From CAYSHJ01 sp964589725 (lineage in GTDB: Bacteria; Planctomycetota; Planctomycetia; Planctomycetales; Planctomycetaceae), in assembly GCA_964589725.1 (NCBI GenBank), contig CAZPUJ010000576.1, forward strand, positions 1 to 7,198: a stretch of 7,198 bases of DNA, written 5' to 3'. Below, one piece after another: positions 1 to 7,032 of the stretch; the stretch's first letter is position 1; every line of letters begins with the position of its first letter. The translations under genes and the position numbers were made by a program. The notes beneath the pieces were generated by a model, which saw only the letters and a list, made by a program, of their open reading frames with translations, did not search any database and was not told the DNA's origin.

Positions 1-1
1 A

Positions 2-1324
2 CAGGCAGCGAAGGAACAGGCGGTCACAGACTTGAATGAGTTGGACCGTGGGCACGGACAGGCGTCCTTGACCGCTCGCCAAGTTTCGATCGATCCGAAT
101 GTCGTGGTCATGTCTCTCCCTGTGATTGGGGACGACCACGACTTTGAGATTGGCAACGGCCAGGACGTTGAGAGCCACGCCGCGCTCTCACATGGTCATT
201 CTGCAATTCACGCTGTCTTCGCAGTTGTCGACTTCGAGCCGCTGACTTGGTCGATTTCTCTCACTGTGGAGAGTGACCGAGACGTTGACCATGCCATCAA
301 TGCGCGGAATCTAAGGGCGTCCTTGTTCATAGGCCAGCGGGACTTTGACGTGGACATTGTGGCCAGGTTTTCATTCGGGCTGGATGCTCGACCGAACGGT
401 CGTGTCGCCAATTCGACTTCCGACTTGGTCACCCAATCGCGCTCCGTTACAGCGAGCCGTTCGATCGAGACCGAGGTCGTGAGCGAGTCGCAGCTCGAAA
501 CAGGGCGCGCGGATGGTTTCGCGAGATCGAATGGGCTGCCGCGCGCCGCGTCTGAGATGTCGGCTCCGAGTCCCACTGGATTCTTCTCAGCACTCAGCCC
601 ATCGCGGTTGCTCATATCGGATCAGACGACGCTCCGTGACAGCGACGGTGATGACGGTCATCGCGACCGCGATGAGATTGTGGTTGACCGGATCATGCTG
701 GAACGGTTGCGGGAGAACTTGACTCTGCGTCGTTCCAATCGACTGATCGATGGTCCCATTGGCGACAAAGACGGCGACATTGTCCGGCTACTTGAAGTGC
801 CGACCGTGCCAAGTGCCTTGCCGCCACTGGCTCCGCTGACCCTGCCAACATGGGATTCCGAAATATTGGTTTCCACGAAGCCCACGAAGCCCGGACAGCA
901 AGTGAAGCCGGATCAGCCAACCCCGTCGGATCAGAAGTCGCCAGACGGAGCGAAAACCACGAACGAGAAAGTCCAAGACAAGAAAAAACGAGACGGCAGT
1001 AACGAGAACAAACAGAATCCTACCGACGGGCAGAAGGATCCCGGGACCGAGGCGGAGGGCAATTCCACCGCCCCGACGATGTCGGCCGCCCCACAACCCG
1101 CGATCAAGCCAATCTGGGCATTCCGGACGGCTCGGCATTCCGGCGGGGATGACGCGACCGCGACCCAGGCCGGGCCATCCCACAATACGCCGAGCCGCTC
1201 GTGGTGGGAGTCGTGCATGGATCCGACAGCATGGCTGGCTGGCATCCTGTCTCTCTCCTCGTTTGCGGCCGTCTGGCAGGATAATCGAAAACGGGACGAC
1301 ACAGATGCCGCTTCCCGCCGCTGA
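2..1324 (+). CDS. Large acidic probable surface protein with C-terminal membrane anchor (5' partial)
   Basis: I do not recognise a family. The reading frame is open to the left window edge, so the true start is probably upstream; the first in-window candidate is a TTG at 32 with no good ribosome binding site. Numbering from that TTG, residues 1-260 are rich in Asp, Ser, Arg and His, with Asp clusters such as DSDGDDGHRDRDE near 203-215. Residues 256-272 are Pro/Leu-rich (VPTVPSALPPLAPLTLP). Residues 281-345 are a Lys/Pro/Asp/Gln low-complexity linker. Near the end, a short hydrophobic stretch (399-414) follows the only cysteine (395) and is followed by basic residues (QDNRKR). This tail resembles an anchor or PEP-CTERM-like sorting signal, which would place the protein at the cell envelope. 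More than 430 codons without a stop, while the other frames are closed, supports real coding. It ends 21 bases before the next gene, suggesting co-transcription. Confidence 0.6.
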   Translation, partial: QAAKEQAVTDLNELDRGHGQASLTARQVSIDPNVVVMSLPVIGDDHDFEIGNGQDVESHAALSHGHSAIHAVFAVVDFEPLTWSISLTVESDRDVDHAINARNLRASLFIGQRDFDVDIVARFSFGLDARPNGRVANSTSDLVTQSRSVTASRSIETEVVSESQLETGRADGFARSNGLPRAASEMSAPSPTGFFSALSPSRLLISDQTTLRDSDGDDGHRDRDEIVVDRIMLERLRENLTLRRSNRLIDGPIGDKDGDIVRLLEVPTVPSALPPLAPLTLPTWDSEILVSTKPTKPGQQVKPDQPTPSDQKSPDGAKTTNEKVQDKKKRDGSNENKQNPTDGQKDPGTEAEGNSTAPTMSAAPQPAIKPIWAFRTARHSGGDDATATQAGPSHNTPSRSWWESCMDPTAWLAGILSLSSFAAVWQDNRKRDDTDAASRR

Positions 1325-1345
1325 GGTTGTGATGGGGACGAAACA

Positions 1346-3523
1346 ATGAAGACTGCCGTGGCTGGTCGGCTGTCGATGTGGGTGCGCCTCATTCGACTGG
1401 TGATTCTGCTGGCACCTGGACTGGTCGTGGCTGCGGACCCGAATGATTCGGCCGAGCGAAATCCTCGGACGGCATATTTCACAACGGGCGACTATCAGGA
1501 TTTGTTGTGGCTGCCGCTCGATTCGCGGGCCAGCATTGAGGCCGCGTTTGAATCGTTGCACAAGACCTATCGGGTCAGCCGCATTTGGTGGCGTGGCGGG
1601 CAGGACGAGATCTGGGGGAATCAGTTTGTCATTCGGCCGGAGAACCGCGAGTTCGCTCGGATTTGGAAATGGTGGAAGCATCTGGCCTACGAGGTCGTCG
1701 GGACGAATCGCATCGCCGTGAAGGCGGCTCACGATCGAGGCATGGAGATTTGGTTGACGACCGGACTGTTCGATAACGGCTCGGCGGCGGATGTCGGTTA
1801 CGTCGGGTTTCCGTATGCTGTCGAGGAACAGTTGCGAGTCGAGCATCCTGAATGGGCGCCGGTGAATCGCTTCGGCACCTGGCGGCAGGGCGGGCCGATT
1901 GAGTTTGCGTACCCGGACGCTCGCCGCGCGATGGTCGAATCGCTGACGAAGTACACGGTCGCCGGAGGCTACGACGGGCTGGCGTTCCTGACGTATGCGG
2001 AGAATTACAGTCAACGCTACGAAGACGAGTTCGGCTACAACCAGCCGATCGTGGACGAGTTCAAAAAGCGGCACGGCATCGACATCCGCACTCAGCCGTT
2101 TGATAAAGACGTTTGGTCGCGGCTGCGCGGCGAATATCTCACTCAGTTCTTGCGCGAGCTGCGATCTTCGCTCGGCCAGCATCAGAAAAAGATCGCGGTC
2201 TGCGTCGATGGCCACAATCCGCGGCTGCCGACGGCGTGGAATCATGACGGCCGGCCGCGAACCGCCGGGCGGATTCACTTCGATCTGAAGACGTGGGCGA
2301 AAGAAAATCTCATAGATGAAATCAATGTGTACGCGCCCAACACCGAGGAGGCGATTCAGGATGTTGGAGCGGTCTGTCAAGGGTCAAAGACACGCCTGTC
2401 GGTCTTTCGCACTCGCGGCCCGATGCCGGAAGGGGCGCCGCGAATCATGTTCTTGGCAAACGACATCGAGAGTGGATTCGATTGGGAAAATTACGTCAAT
2501 TACCCCGACGAAGACATTCCACCGCAACCGGCGACCGCACTGCAAAGTCCTGACCCCTTCGCTCGGCGTCGGCTGCTGACGTCCGTGTTAAAAAAGAAGC
2601 AGTCGCTGTCGGCTAAGGATCTTGCGACCGCAGCGCGCGACGCCGACTTGTACGTGCGCCGTGCGGCGCTCAAGGGTCTGGCGATGCTCGGCGACGCGTC
2701 GGCGATTCCGGTGATCGAAGCCGCGCTTGTTGATCCAGAGAACTCAGTCCGCTGGCAGGCCGCACTGGCCTTGGCCGATTTGCCGGGGCCGCGCGTGGTT
2801 GAAAAACTTTTTGAATCGGCTGCACGCGGCGATGCGACGTTTCAGTTCCGGTTTCGGGCGTTCTCGGAAGCCCTGAAAAAACTTCAAGCCGCCGGAAACA
2901 TCGGTCAGCCGGAAAAAGAATTCTTGGCCTCGCGGCTGGCGGACAAGAACGTCGAGATTCGCGAGGTTGTGTTGCACTGCTTCAAGCTGATTGGTGCCCC
3001 AGCCACTCCCGCGATCGAAGCCGCGCTGCTGGACATCATCCGCCACGACGTCAGCCCGTATGCTCGCGAGCTGGCACTGATCAACATGCGGAGCAGTTTC
3101 GGCGCGACTGAGACAACGATGGCCGCGATTCGCGAGTGCCTGCACGGCAAAGACGAGGCCGTTCAAGTTCGCGCCGCATCCGCATTGGCGATGCTCGCCG
3201 CGCGACCTGATACGCCACGCGAACAGCGAGAGCAAGGGCTGACAGAATTGACCAGACTCTTCCGACAATACGGTGATGGCTGTCAGCGCAGCGACAAAGA
3301 CTGGGGCTGGCGTGAGATCGGCATCGCCCTGTTGAACTTCGGCGACGATGGCCGCGCGGTCCTGAATAAGCTGCTGGCCGATCGCGACAACAGCCGGCTC
3401 GCGACGCTGGCTTGGTATGTGCTCTATTTGCCGCAAGGTGACAAACTGGTCAGTATCACGGCCGCCGAAGACGCGGAAGCTCATCGGCATCACCCGAAGT
3501 TCCGAGTCGACTCAAAGCCATAG
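1346..3523 (+). CDS. Secreted glycosidase-like TIM-barrel protein with C-terminal HEAT repeats
   Basis: This 725-residue protein begins with a Sec signal peptide: a basic start, a hydrophobic core at about 14-28 (IRLVILLAPGLVV) and probable cleavage after the Ala-Ala at 29-30. Residues about 42-385 look like a glycoside-hydrolase-type barrel of the GHL10/family-10-like kind seen in planctomycetes. Visible pieces are GMEIWLTTG (132-140), GGYDGLAFLTYAEN (207-220), an RGEYLTQFLRELR helix (261-273), VCVDGHN (285-291) and DEINVYAP (324-331). E220 and D288 are possible active-site acids, but this is a guess. Residues about 405-690 are alpha-helical HEAT-like repeats, for example DLYVRRAALKGLAMLGD and VQVRAASALAMLA. 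The start ATG has GGGGA seven bases upstream; a second in-frame ATG at 1376 would also give a signal peptide. Its place is the periplasm or cell surface. The role is probably binding or cleaving a glycan, with the HEAT part as a scaffold. The substrate is unknown. Confidence 0.85.
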   Translation: MKTAVAGRLSMWVRLIRLVILLAPGLVVAADPNDSAERNPRTAYFTTGDYQDLLWLPLDSRASIEAAFESLHKTYRVSRIWWRGGQDEIWGNQFVIRPENREFARIWKWWKHLAYEVVGTNRIAVKAAHDRGMEIWLTTGLFDNGSAADVGYVGFPYAVEEQLRVEHPEWAPVNRFGTWRQGGPIEFAYPDARRAMVESLTKYTVAGGYDGLAFLTYAENYSQRYEDEFGYNQPIVDEFKKRHGIDIRTQPFDKDVWSRLRGEYLTQFLRELRSSLGQHQKKIAVCVDGHNPRLPTAWNHDGRPRTAGRIHFDLKTWAKENLIDEINVYAPNTEEAIQDVGAVCQGSKTRLSVFRTRGPMPEGAPRIMFLANDIESGFDWENYVNYPDEDIPPQPATALQSPDPFARRRLLTSVLKKKQSLSAKDLATAARDADLYVRRAALKGLAMLGDASAIPVIEAALVDPENSVRWQAALALADLPGPRVVEKLFESAARGDATFQFRFRAFSEALKKLQAAGNIGQPEKEFLASRLADKNVEIREVVLHCFKLIGAPATPAIEAALLDIIRHDVSPYARELALINMRSSFGATETTMAAIRECLHGKDEAVQVRAASALAMLAARPDTPREQREQGLTELTRLFRQYGDGCQRSDKDWGWREIGIALLNFGDDGRAVLNKLLADRDNSRLATLAWYVLYLPQGDKLVSITAAEDAEAHRHHPKFRVDSKP

Positions 3524-3530
3524 ACAACCC

Positions 3531-3599
3531 GTAGTCCGAGCCCTTGTGGCTCGGTCGATTCATTGGACCGAATCCTCCGGCCACGAGGGCCTGGGCTAC
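3531..3599. repeat. REP-like imperfect palindrome between genes
   Basis: The left arm 3531-3554 (GTAGTCCGAGCCCTTGTGGC...) and the right arm 3577-3599 are inverted copies that pair over about 23 bases with a few mismatches and one bulge. The part between them contains a second, nested inverted pair, GATTC (3557-3561) with GAATC (3570-3574). The element fills most of the 105-base spacer between the barrel/HEAT gene and the amidohydrolase gene. There is no T-run after it, so it is not a classical intrinsic terminator. It looks like a dispersed REP or small MITE-type unit that can fold in RNA. Confidence 0.8.
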
Positions 3600-3615
3600 A
3601 GGTCCATCAACCCCT

Positions 3616-3620
3616 GGAGA
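3616..3620 (+). promoter_or_regulatory. Ribosome binding site deciding the amidohydrolase start
   Basis: GGAGA lies eight bases before the ATG at 3629. The same frame stays open upstream to a TTG at 3563, but that codon and the residues after it lie inside the palindromic repeat and have no comparable site. The ATG at 3629 is therefore preferred. Confidence 0.7.
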
Positions 3621-3628
3621 TTGGCTGC

Positions 3629-4636
3629 ATGACGACGTTCACCGCACCCACGTTGCCGGGAGCCTCGCTGAAGATTGATCGTGACTTCTTTGATCGCGAG
3701 TTGGCGGGGTTCATTCCGCCGAAGGTCTTCGACGCGCATTGCCACTTGTGGCTCGAGAACGAAGTGCAGTTTCGGCTGCCCGATTTCAGCGGCGACGTGG
3801 ACACGAACGAATACATGCGGTTGATCGAAGATTTGCATCCGGGGCGGACGCGCGGGGCATTGTTTCTGTCATTCGCAACGCCGACGCATCCTGAAGGGCA
3901 ACATCGGATGAATGAATTCGTCGGCCGCGAGACCGCTCGCAACTCGGCGTTTCGGGGCGAGTTCTTTGTCCGGCCTGAAGACGATCCCGAATGGGTGCGG
4001 CAAGAGGTGCGGCGGCTCGGACTGCATGGGCTGAAGTGTTATCACACGTTCTCAGCGACAAAGCCGACATGGGAGGCGGACATCCCCGATTTCCTGCCGG
4101 AACGGCTGGTGAAGGTCGCGGACGATGAGGGTTGGGTCATCACACTGCACATGGTCAAATCGCGAGCGGTCGCCGACCCCAGCAACATCCACTGGATTCG
4201 GCATTACTGCGAGCGATATCCGAACATGAAGCTGATCCTGGCGCATTCGGCTCGTAGTTTTCAGCCGGCTCACAATTTGGAAGGTCTGCCGAAGTTGACC
4301 GGCTTGGACAACTTGTATTTTGACACGAGTGCCAACTGCGAACCGATCGCGCATCAAGCGATCATCCGCATCATTGGGCACGAGAAACTGATGTACGGCT
4401 CGGACTTGCCGATCAGTCACATGCGCGGGCGATCGTTGTCGGCGGCCGATTCGTTCTTATGGATTTATCGCGAAACGCCGGTCTGGGGCGAAAAGCATCA
4501 ACAAGTCCATCCGGTGCTGATCGGCCTGGAACATCTCCGCTCGCTGAAGTGGGCCTGCTGGTCCGAACGGCTCAGTGATGCGGCGGTGGAGGACATTTTC
4601 TGGAACAACGCGGCCGAGTTGCTGGGCGTGTCGTAG
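3629..4636 (+). CDS. Metal-dependent amidohydrolase (amidohydrolase_2 type TIM barrel)
   Basis: This 335-residue cytoplasmic protein has no signal peptide. It carries the hallmarks of the amidohydrolase superfamily, in the group that includes ACMSD-like decarboxylases and lactone or amide hydrolases. The first-strand metal motif is FDAHCHLW with H37 and H39. It is followed by LHGLKCYH (132-139, Lys136), ITLHMVKS with H174, LILAHSARS with H206, and MYGSDLP with D258. These are the positions expected to hold one or two divalent metals and activate water. Length is normal for the family. The reaction may be hydrolysis or a non-oxidative decarboxylation; the substrate cannot be read from sequence. 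It lies between a secreted glycosidase-like gene and a transporter gene in the same orientation, which suggests it acts on a compound brought into the cell. Family assignment is firm; a specific function is not. Confidence 0.9.
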   Translation: MTTFTAPTLPGASLKIDRDFFDRELAGFIPPKVFDAHCHLWLENEVQFRLPDFSGDVDTNEYMRLIEDLHPGRTRGALFLSFATPTHPEGQHRMNEFVGRETARNSAFRGEFFVRPEDDPEWVRQEVRRLGLHGLKCYHTFSATKPTWEADIPDFLPERLVKVADDEGWVITLHMVKSRAVADPSNIHWIRHYCERYPNMKLILAHSARSFQPAHNLEGLPKLTGLDNLYFDTSANCEPIAHQAIIRIIGHEKLMYGSDLPISHMRGRSLSAADSFLWIYRETPVWGEKHQQVHPVLIGLEHLRSLKWACWSERLSDAAVEDIFWNNAAELLGVS

Positions 4637-4648
4637 CATGTGGTTCCA

Positions 4649-4738
4649 CTCACCCGAAGCGTCAGCGAGGGCGAGCGCTCCAACAAGCGACGATCTGGGT
4701 TTCGTAAAGCGCTCCCCCTCGCTGACGCTTCGAGTTAG
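4649..4738. repeat. Long inverted repeat (dispersed planctomycete-type hairpin)
   Basis: Two 31-base arms, 4649-4679 and 4708-4738, are inverted copies differing at only three positions. They share the core CGAAGCGTCAGCGAGGG, and a 28-base loop separates them. Translated, the arms give the peptides LTRSVSEG and SPSLTLRV, which from memory recur as spurious ends of hypothetical proteins in planctomycete genomes; I cannot verify that here. The element sits between the amidohydrolase stop and the transporter start, with no T-run typical of an intrinsic terminator. It probably is a non-autonomous dispersed repeat and could form a strong RNA hairpin that affects read-through or mRNA stability. Confidence 0.88.
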
Positions 4739-4761
4739 TTTGTCCATTCAGGAAAACACGC

Positions 4762-6078
4762 ATGAGCGATCCCGACAAGCCGGTTGATCCGAGCGACGAT
4801 TGTCCGCTGCCGGTCAGCGTGCAGCGTCGGAACATCGGCTGCTTCGCCACCTATTGGGGGATCGTGTATCTCACCGCGCCGATCACGTATATCGGATTGG
4901 TTCACGTGAATCTTCTGAAGGCGTTGGGGAATAGCGACACGATCTGCAGCCTGCCGTCCGCCATGTATCTATGGATGACGATTGTGCCTGTTGTGGTTGC
5001 GTGGATGTTTCCGCAGCCTCGGTTCTTGAAACCGTTGTCCTGGATTTCGATCACTGTGATGGCCGCAATCACGGGGGCGGTTGCGGTGACGATCTGGTTG
5101 CGAGCCTCGTCCGGCGTGACGACGATCATGGTGATCGCGCACGGCGCGGTGTTTGGCATGTGCAATGGAGTCATGATGACGGCGTTGTGGGATTCGTTGC
5201 GGCGCGGGGTTTCGACGTCACGGCGCGGCGCGGCGCTGGGCTTTGCGTTTGGGGCCGGTCCAGTGTTCGCCTGTGTCGGTGCATTGCTGCAAGATGCCGT
5301 CTTCGATGGCAAGCTGCTCGGCGGCCGTTCGTTCGACTTGGAGTTTCCGCACAACTACTTGGCGATATTCGCCGCGGTTGCGCCACTGTTCATGGTGGCC
5401 GGGTGCGCGCTGAGTCTGTTCACCGTCCCGATCGCATCCGATTCGGCCGCCGAATCCGGGACGCCGTGGGCCGAGATCGTCGCTGGGTTGAAGCAATTTG
5501 CTCGCAATCGAGTCGTGTTGTTCGCCGTGGTGATTTACGTCATCGTCTATTCGGGCGGAAATGCGATCTTCTCGAACGTGTCGCTGCACGCCAAAGACTT
5601 GCTCGGCGATAAGACCGACACGGTCGGAGTGCAGACATTCTTGCGGTTTGGCTTCAAGGCGGTGACCGGCGTGGTGCTCGGCTGGCTGCTCGCGACCGCC
5701 AGCCCGCGAGCCACGTTGCTGGCAACGACGTCAATCCTGCTGATCGGCATGGGCTGGGCGCTCAACAGTGACGGCTGGTGGTTCCTGCTCACATTTGGAT
5801 TGCTCGGCTCCGGAGAATTGTTCGGAGCTTACTTTCCAAACTATGTGACGACTGCGTCCGAAAAGGAATTCGTGCGCGTCAACATGGCCTACCTGAGCGT
5901 GCTCAGCACGCTGACTGGCTTTTCGTCGCTGGCATTCGGCTTGATCTCCGACAATTTCGGCCGGCCCGCGAGTTTTTACGTATCGGCGGCAATGCTGGTG
6001 CTAGCTCTGCTGCTGATTATGCTGCTGCCGGCCGACCCGACACCACGCGAAGCATTGGGAGCGGTCGTCGAGGAATGA
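4762..6078 (+). CDS. Major facilitator superfamily transporter
   Basis: This 438-residue integral inner-membrane protein has about twelve hydrophobic helices, roughly at 29-48, 67-84, 92-112, 120-142, 157-177, 198-221, 251-271, 293-312, 319-335, 340-358, 375-397 and 404-424. A longer polar region (222-250) lies between the two six-helix halves, as in MFS carriers. The loop after helix 11, GLISDNFGRPASF (393-405), resembles the conserved MFS motif G-x-L-x-D-x-x-G-R. The ATG is preceded by AGGA with an eight-base gap, placed just after the long inverted repeat. The N-terminus is soluble and acidic (about 25 residues). The substrate is unknown. The neighbours suggest uptake of a product made by the secreted protein or used by the amidohydrolase, but export is equally possible. 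Confidence 0.9.
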   Translation: MSDPDKPVDPSDDCPLPVSVQRRNIGCFATYWGIVYLTAPITYIGLVHVNLLKALGNSDTICSLPSAMYLWMTIVPVVVAWMFPQPRFLKPLSWISITVMAAITGAVAVTIWLRASSGVTTIMVIAHGAVFGMCNGVMMTALWDSLRRGVSTSRRGAALGFAFGAGPVFACVGALLQDAVFDGKLLGGRSFDLEFPHNYLAIFAAVAPLFMVAGCALSLFTVPIASDSAAESGTPWAEIVAGLKQFARNRVVLFAVVIYVIVYSGGNAIFSNVSLHAKDLLGDKTDTVGVQTFLRFGFKAVTGVVLGWLLATASPRATLLATTSILLIGMGWALNSDGWWFLLTFGLLGSGELFGAYFPNYVTTASEKEFVRVNMAYLSVLSTLTGFSSLAFGLISDNFGRPASFYVSAAMLVLALLLIMLLPADPTPREALGAVVEE

Positions 6079-6187
6079 CTCACCGATCGGATGGACAGGA
6101 GCCTCGCATGTGATTCATTATCGTCACGTTTCCGCCGTCACCAAAACAAAGCCGACACAACGGCCCGCCGAGGCTGCGTATGGAATG

Positions 6188-6946
6188 TCAATCGGTCACA
6201 CTCTGTGATCGGCATTTTCGGAGCACCGCCTCGACATCGGCGAGTTGCTCGACCGTGTTGACGCCCATCGCTTCTTCGATGGTCAGCTTGGCGGCGGCGA
6301 GAACCTGATGTCCTTCGGCCTTGAGAATCGTCGGGCAGTCGGTGAGGTAGTACTCGGCCTGACTATTTTCCGGCCGGACTTTGGTCAAAGTTTGAAAGAG
6401 CAAACGGCAGTCGAAGGCATAACAACCGGTGTTGATCTCGCGGATCGCGGCCTCTTCCGGTGTCGTGTCCCTTTGTTCGACGATCCGCAGGAATTCTCTA
6501 GACGGACTGCGCACGACGCGGCCAAGACCGAAATTGTTGGCGGTGATCGCCGTGCCGACGACACACGCCGCTCGGTGCAAACGCAGCTCGTTCAACAAAG
6601 CCGCCAGCGAACCGCCGCGGAGCAGGGGAGTGTCGCCGGCCAACACCAGCGCGGGACTGTCGCAGTTCGCCAGCTTGTCCGCGCACATCATCACCGCGTG
6701 GCCGGTCCCTTTTTGCTCGGCCTGCAGAGCGAACTCAACGTCCGAGTACCGCGAGAGTGCGTCTTCAACGATCTCCGCCTGGTATCCGACGACGACGACC
6801 AATCGCCGCACGCCCGCTGCGCGCACCGCATCGAGCACAAACTCGATCATGGGCCGGCCACAAACGGAGTGCATGACCTTCGGCAACTCGGAATTCATCC
6901 GCGTCCCCTTGCCGGCGGCGAGGATGATGGCGACAGGGTCGGACAC
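6188..6946 (-). CDS. glmU: Stand-alone GlmU-type UDP-N-acetylglucosamine pyrophosphorylase domain protein
   Basis: This 252-residue cytoplasmic enzyme matches the N-terminal uridylyltransferase half of GlmU, which makes UDP-GlcNAc from GlcNAc-1-phosphate and UTP for peptidoglycan and other glycans. Visible motifs are the nucleotide loop LAAGKGTRM (9-17, with R16), LPKVMH (K23), LQAEQKGTGHA (74-84), LAGDTPLL (D105), GLGRVVR (140-146), IVEQRD (E157), EINTG (N172), EYYLTD and GVN (N230). D105 and N230 correspond to the Mg-binding pair known in E. coli GlmU, so catalysis looks intact. The left-handed beta-helix acetyltransferase half (about 200 residues in the bifunctional enzyme) is absent: the frame ends in TGA soon after GVNTVEQLADVEAVLRK. 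The start is taken as GTG because GGAG lies six bases before it and the first residues then fit the family; the upstream in-frame extension is encoded by a repeat. It may instead use another sugar phosphate, so the symbol is provisional. Confidence 0.88.
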   Translation of the reverse strand: MSDPVAIILAAGKGTRMNSELPKVMHSVCGRPMIEFVLDAVRAAGVRRLVVVVGYQAEIVEDALSRYSDVEFALQAEQKGTGHAVMMCADKLANCDSPALVLAGDTPLLRGGSLAALLNELRLHRAACVVGTAITANNFGLGRVVRSPSREFLRIVEQRDTTPEEAAIREINTGCYAFDCRLLFQTLTKVRPENSQAEYYLTDCPTILKAEGHQVLAAAKLTIEEAMGVNTVEQLADVEAVLRKCRSQSVTD

Positions 6947-6952
6947 GAGAGA

Positions 6953-6958
6953 CTCCGC
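6953..6958 (-). promoter_or_regulatory. Ribosome binding site for the GTG start of the GlmU-like gene
   Basis: Read on the minus strand the sequence is GCGGAG, then TCTCTC, then GTG. The spacing of six bases is good. It argues against longer starts reaching 7021, whose codons come from the heptanucleotide repeat (peptide NPKSKIQN). Confidence 0.7.
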
Positions 6959-6963
6959 TAGAC

Positions 6964-7032
6964 GATTTTGGATTTTCGATTTTGGATTGACCGCGTCAAC
7001 AATCGAAAATCCAAAATCCAAAATCCAAAATC
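6964..7032. repeat. Heptanucleotide repeat arranged as an inverted repeat
   Basis: The left part 6964-6991 is made of seven-base units GATTTTG, GATTTTC, GATTTTG, GATTGAC. The right part 6995-7032 ends in four units AAAATCC, AAAATCC, AAAATCC, AAAATC(T) beginning at 7006. The two parts are complementary, GATTGAC facing GTCAACAATC, so the whole can fold as a hairpin. It lies in the minus-strand spacer between the outer-membrane gene stop and the GlmU-like start. It touches the stop codon: the last unit shares one base with it. Such AT-rich heptamer arrays stand out against the GC-rich genes and look like a mobile or slippage-expanded dispersed repeat. Confidence 0.88.

Noticed and set aside
208..615. 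Minus-strand open frame of 135 codons opposite the first gene
   Set aside because: It is shorter than the continuous plus-strand frame, has no recognisable features, and lies wholly inside it. The plus frame alone runs on to a credible membrane anchor.
788..2380. Long minus-strand open frame (530 codons) across the first two plus-strand genes
   Set aside because: It is antisense to two genes with better support, spans their junction, and its translation is Arg/Pro-rich without a recognisable domain. It is a by-product of GC-rich codon use.
2744..3493. Minus-strand open frame of 249 codons opposite the HEAT-repeat region
   Set aside because: The plus strand clearly encodes repeated HEAT-like helices here; the antisense product shows no domain, signal or ribosome binding site of note.
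3563..3628. Upstream TTG start for the amidohydrolase
   Set aside because: The extra 22 residues are encoded largely by the palindromic repeat; the ATG at 3629 has a good ribosome binding site.
6079..6187. Possible terminator between the convergent transporter and GlmU-like genes
   Set aside because: Only a 7-bp pair (6100-6106 with 6169-6175) across a loop of about 60 bases and a small CCGATCGG palindrome are visible. There is no stable hairpin with a T-run, so I do not call a terminator.
6245..6961. Plus-strand open frame of 238 codons opposite the GlmU-like gene
   Set aside because: The minus strand carries all GlmU motifs in order; the plus-strand product is an Arg/Gln-rich shadow.
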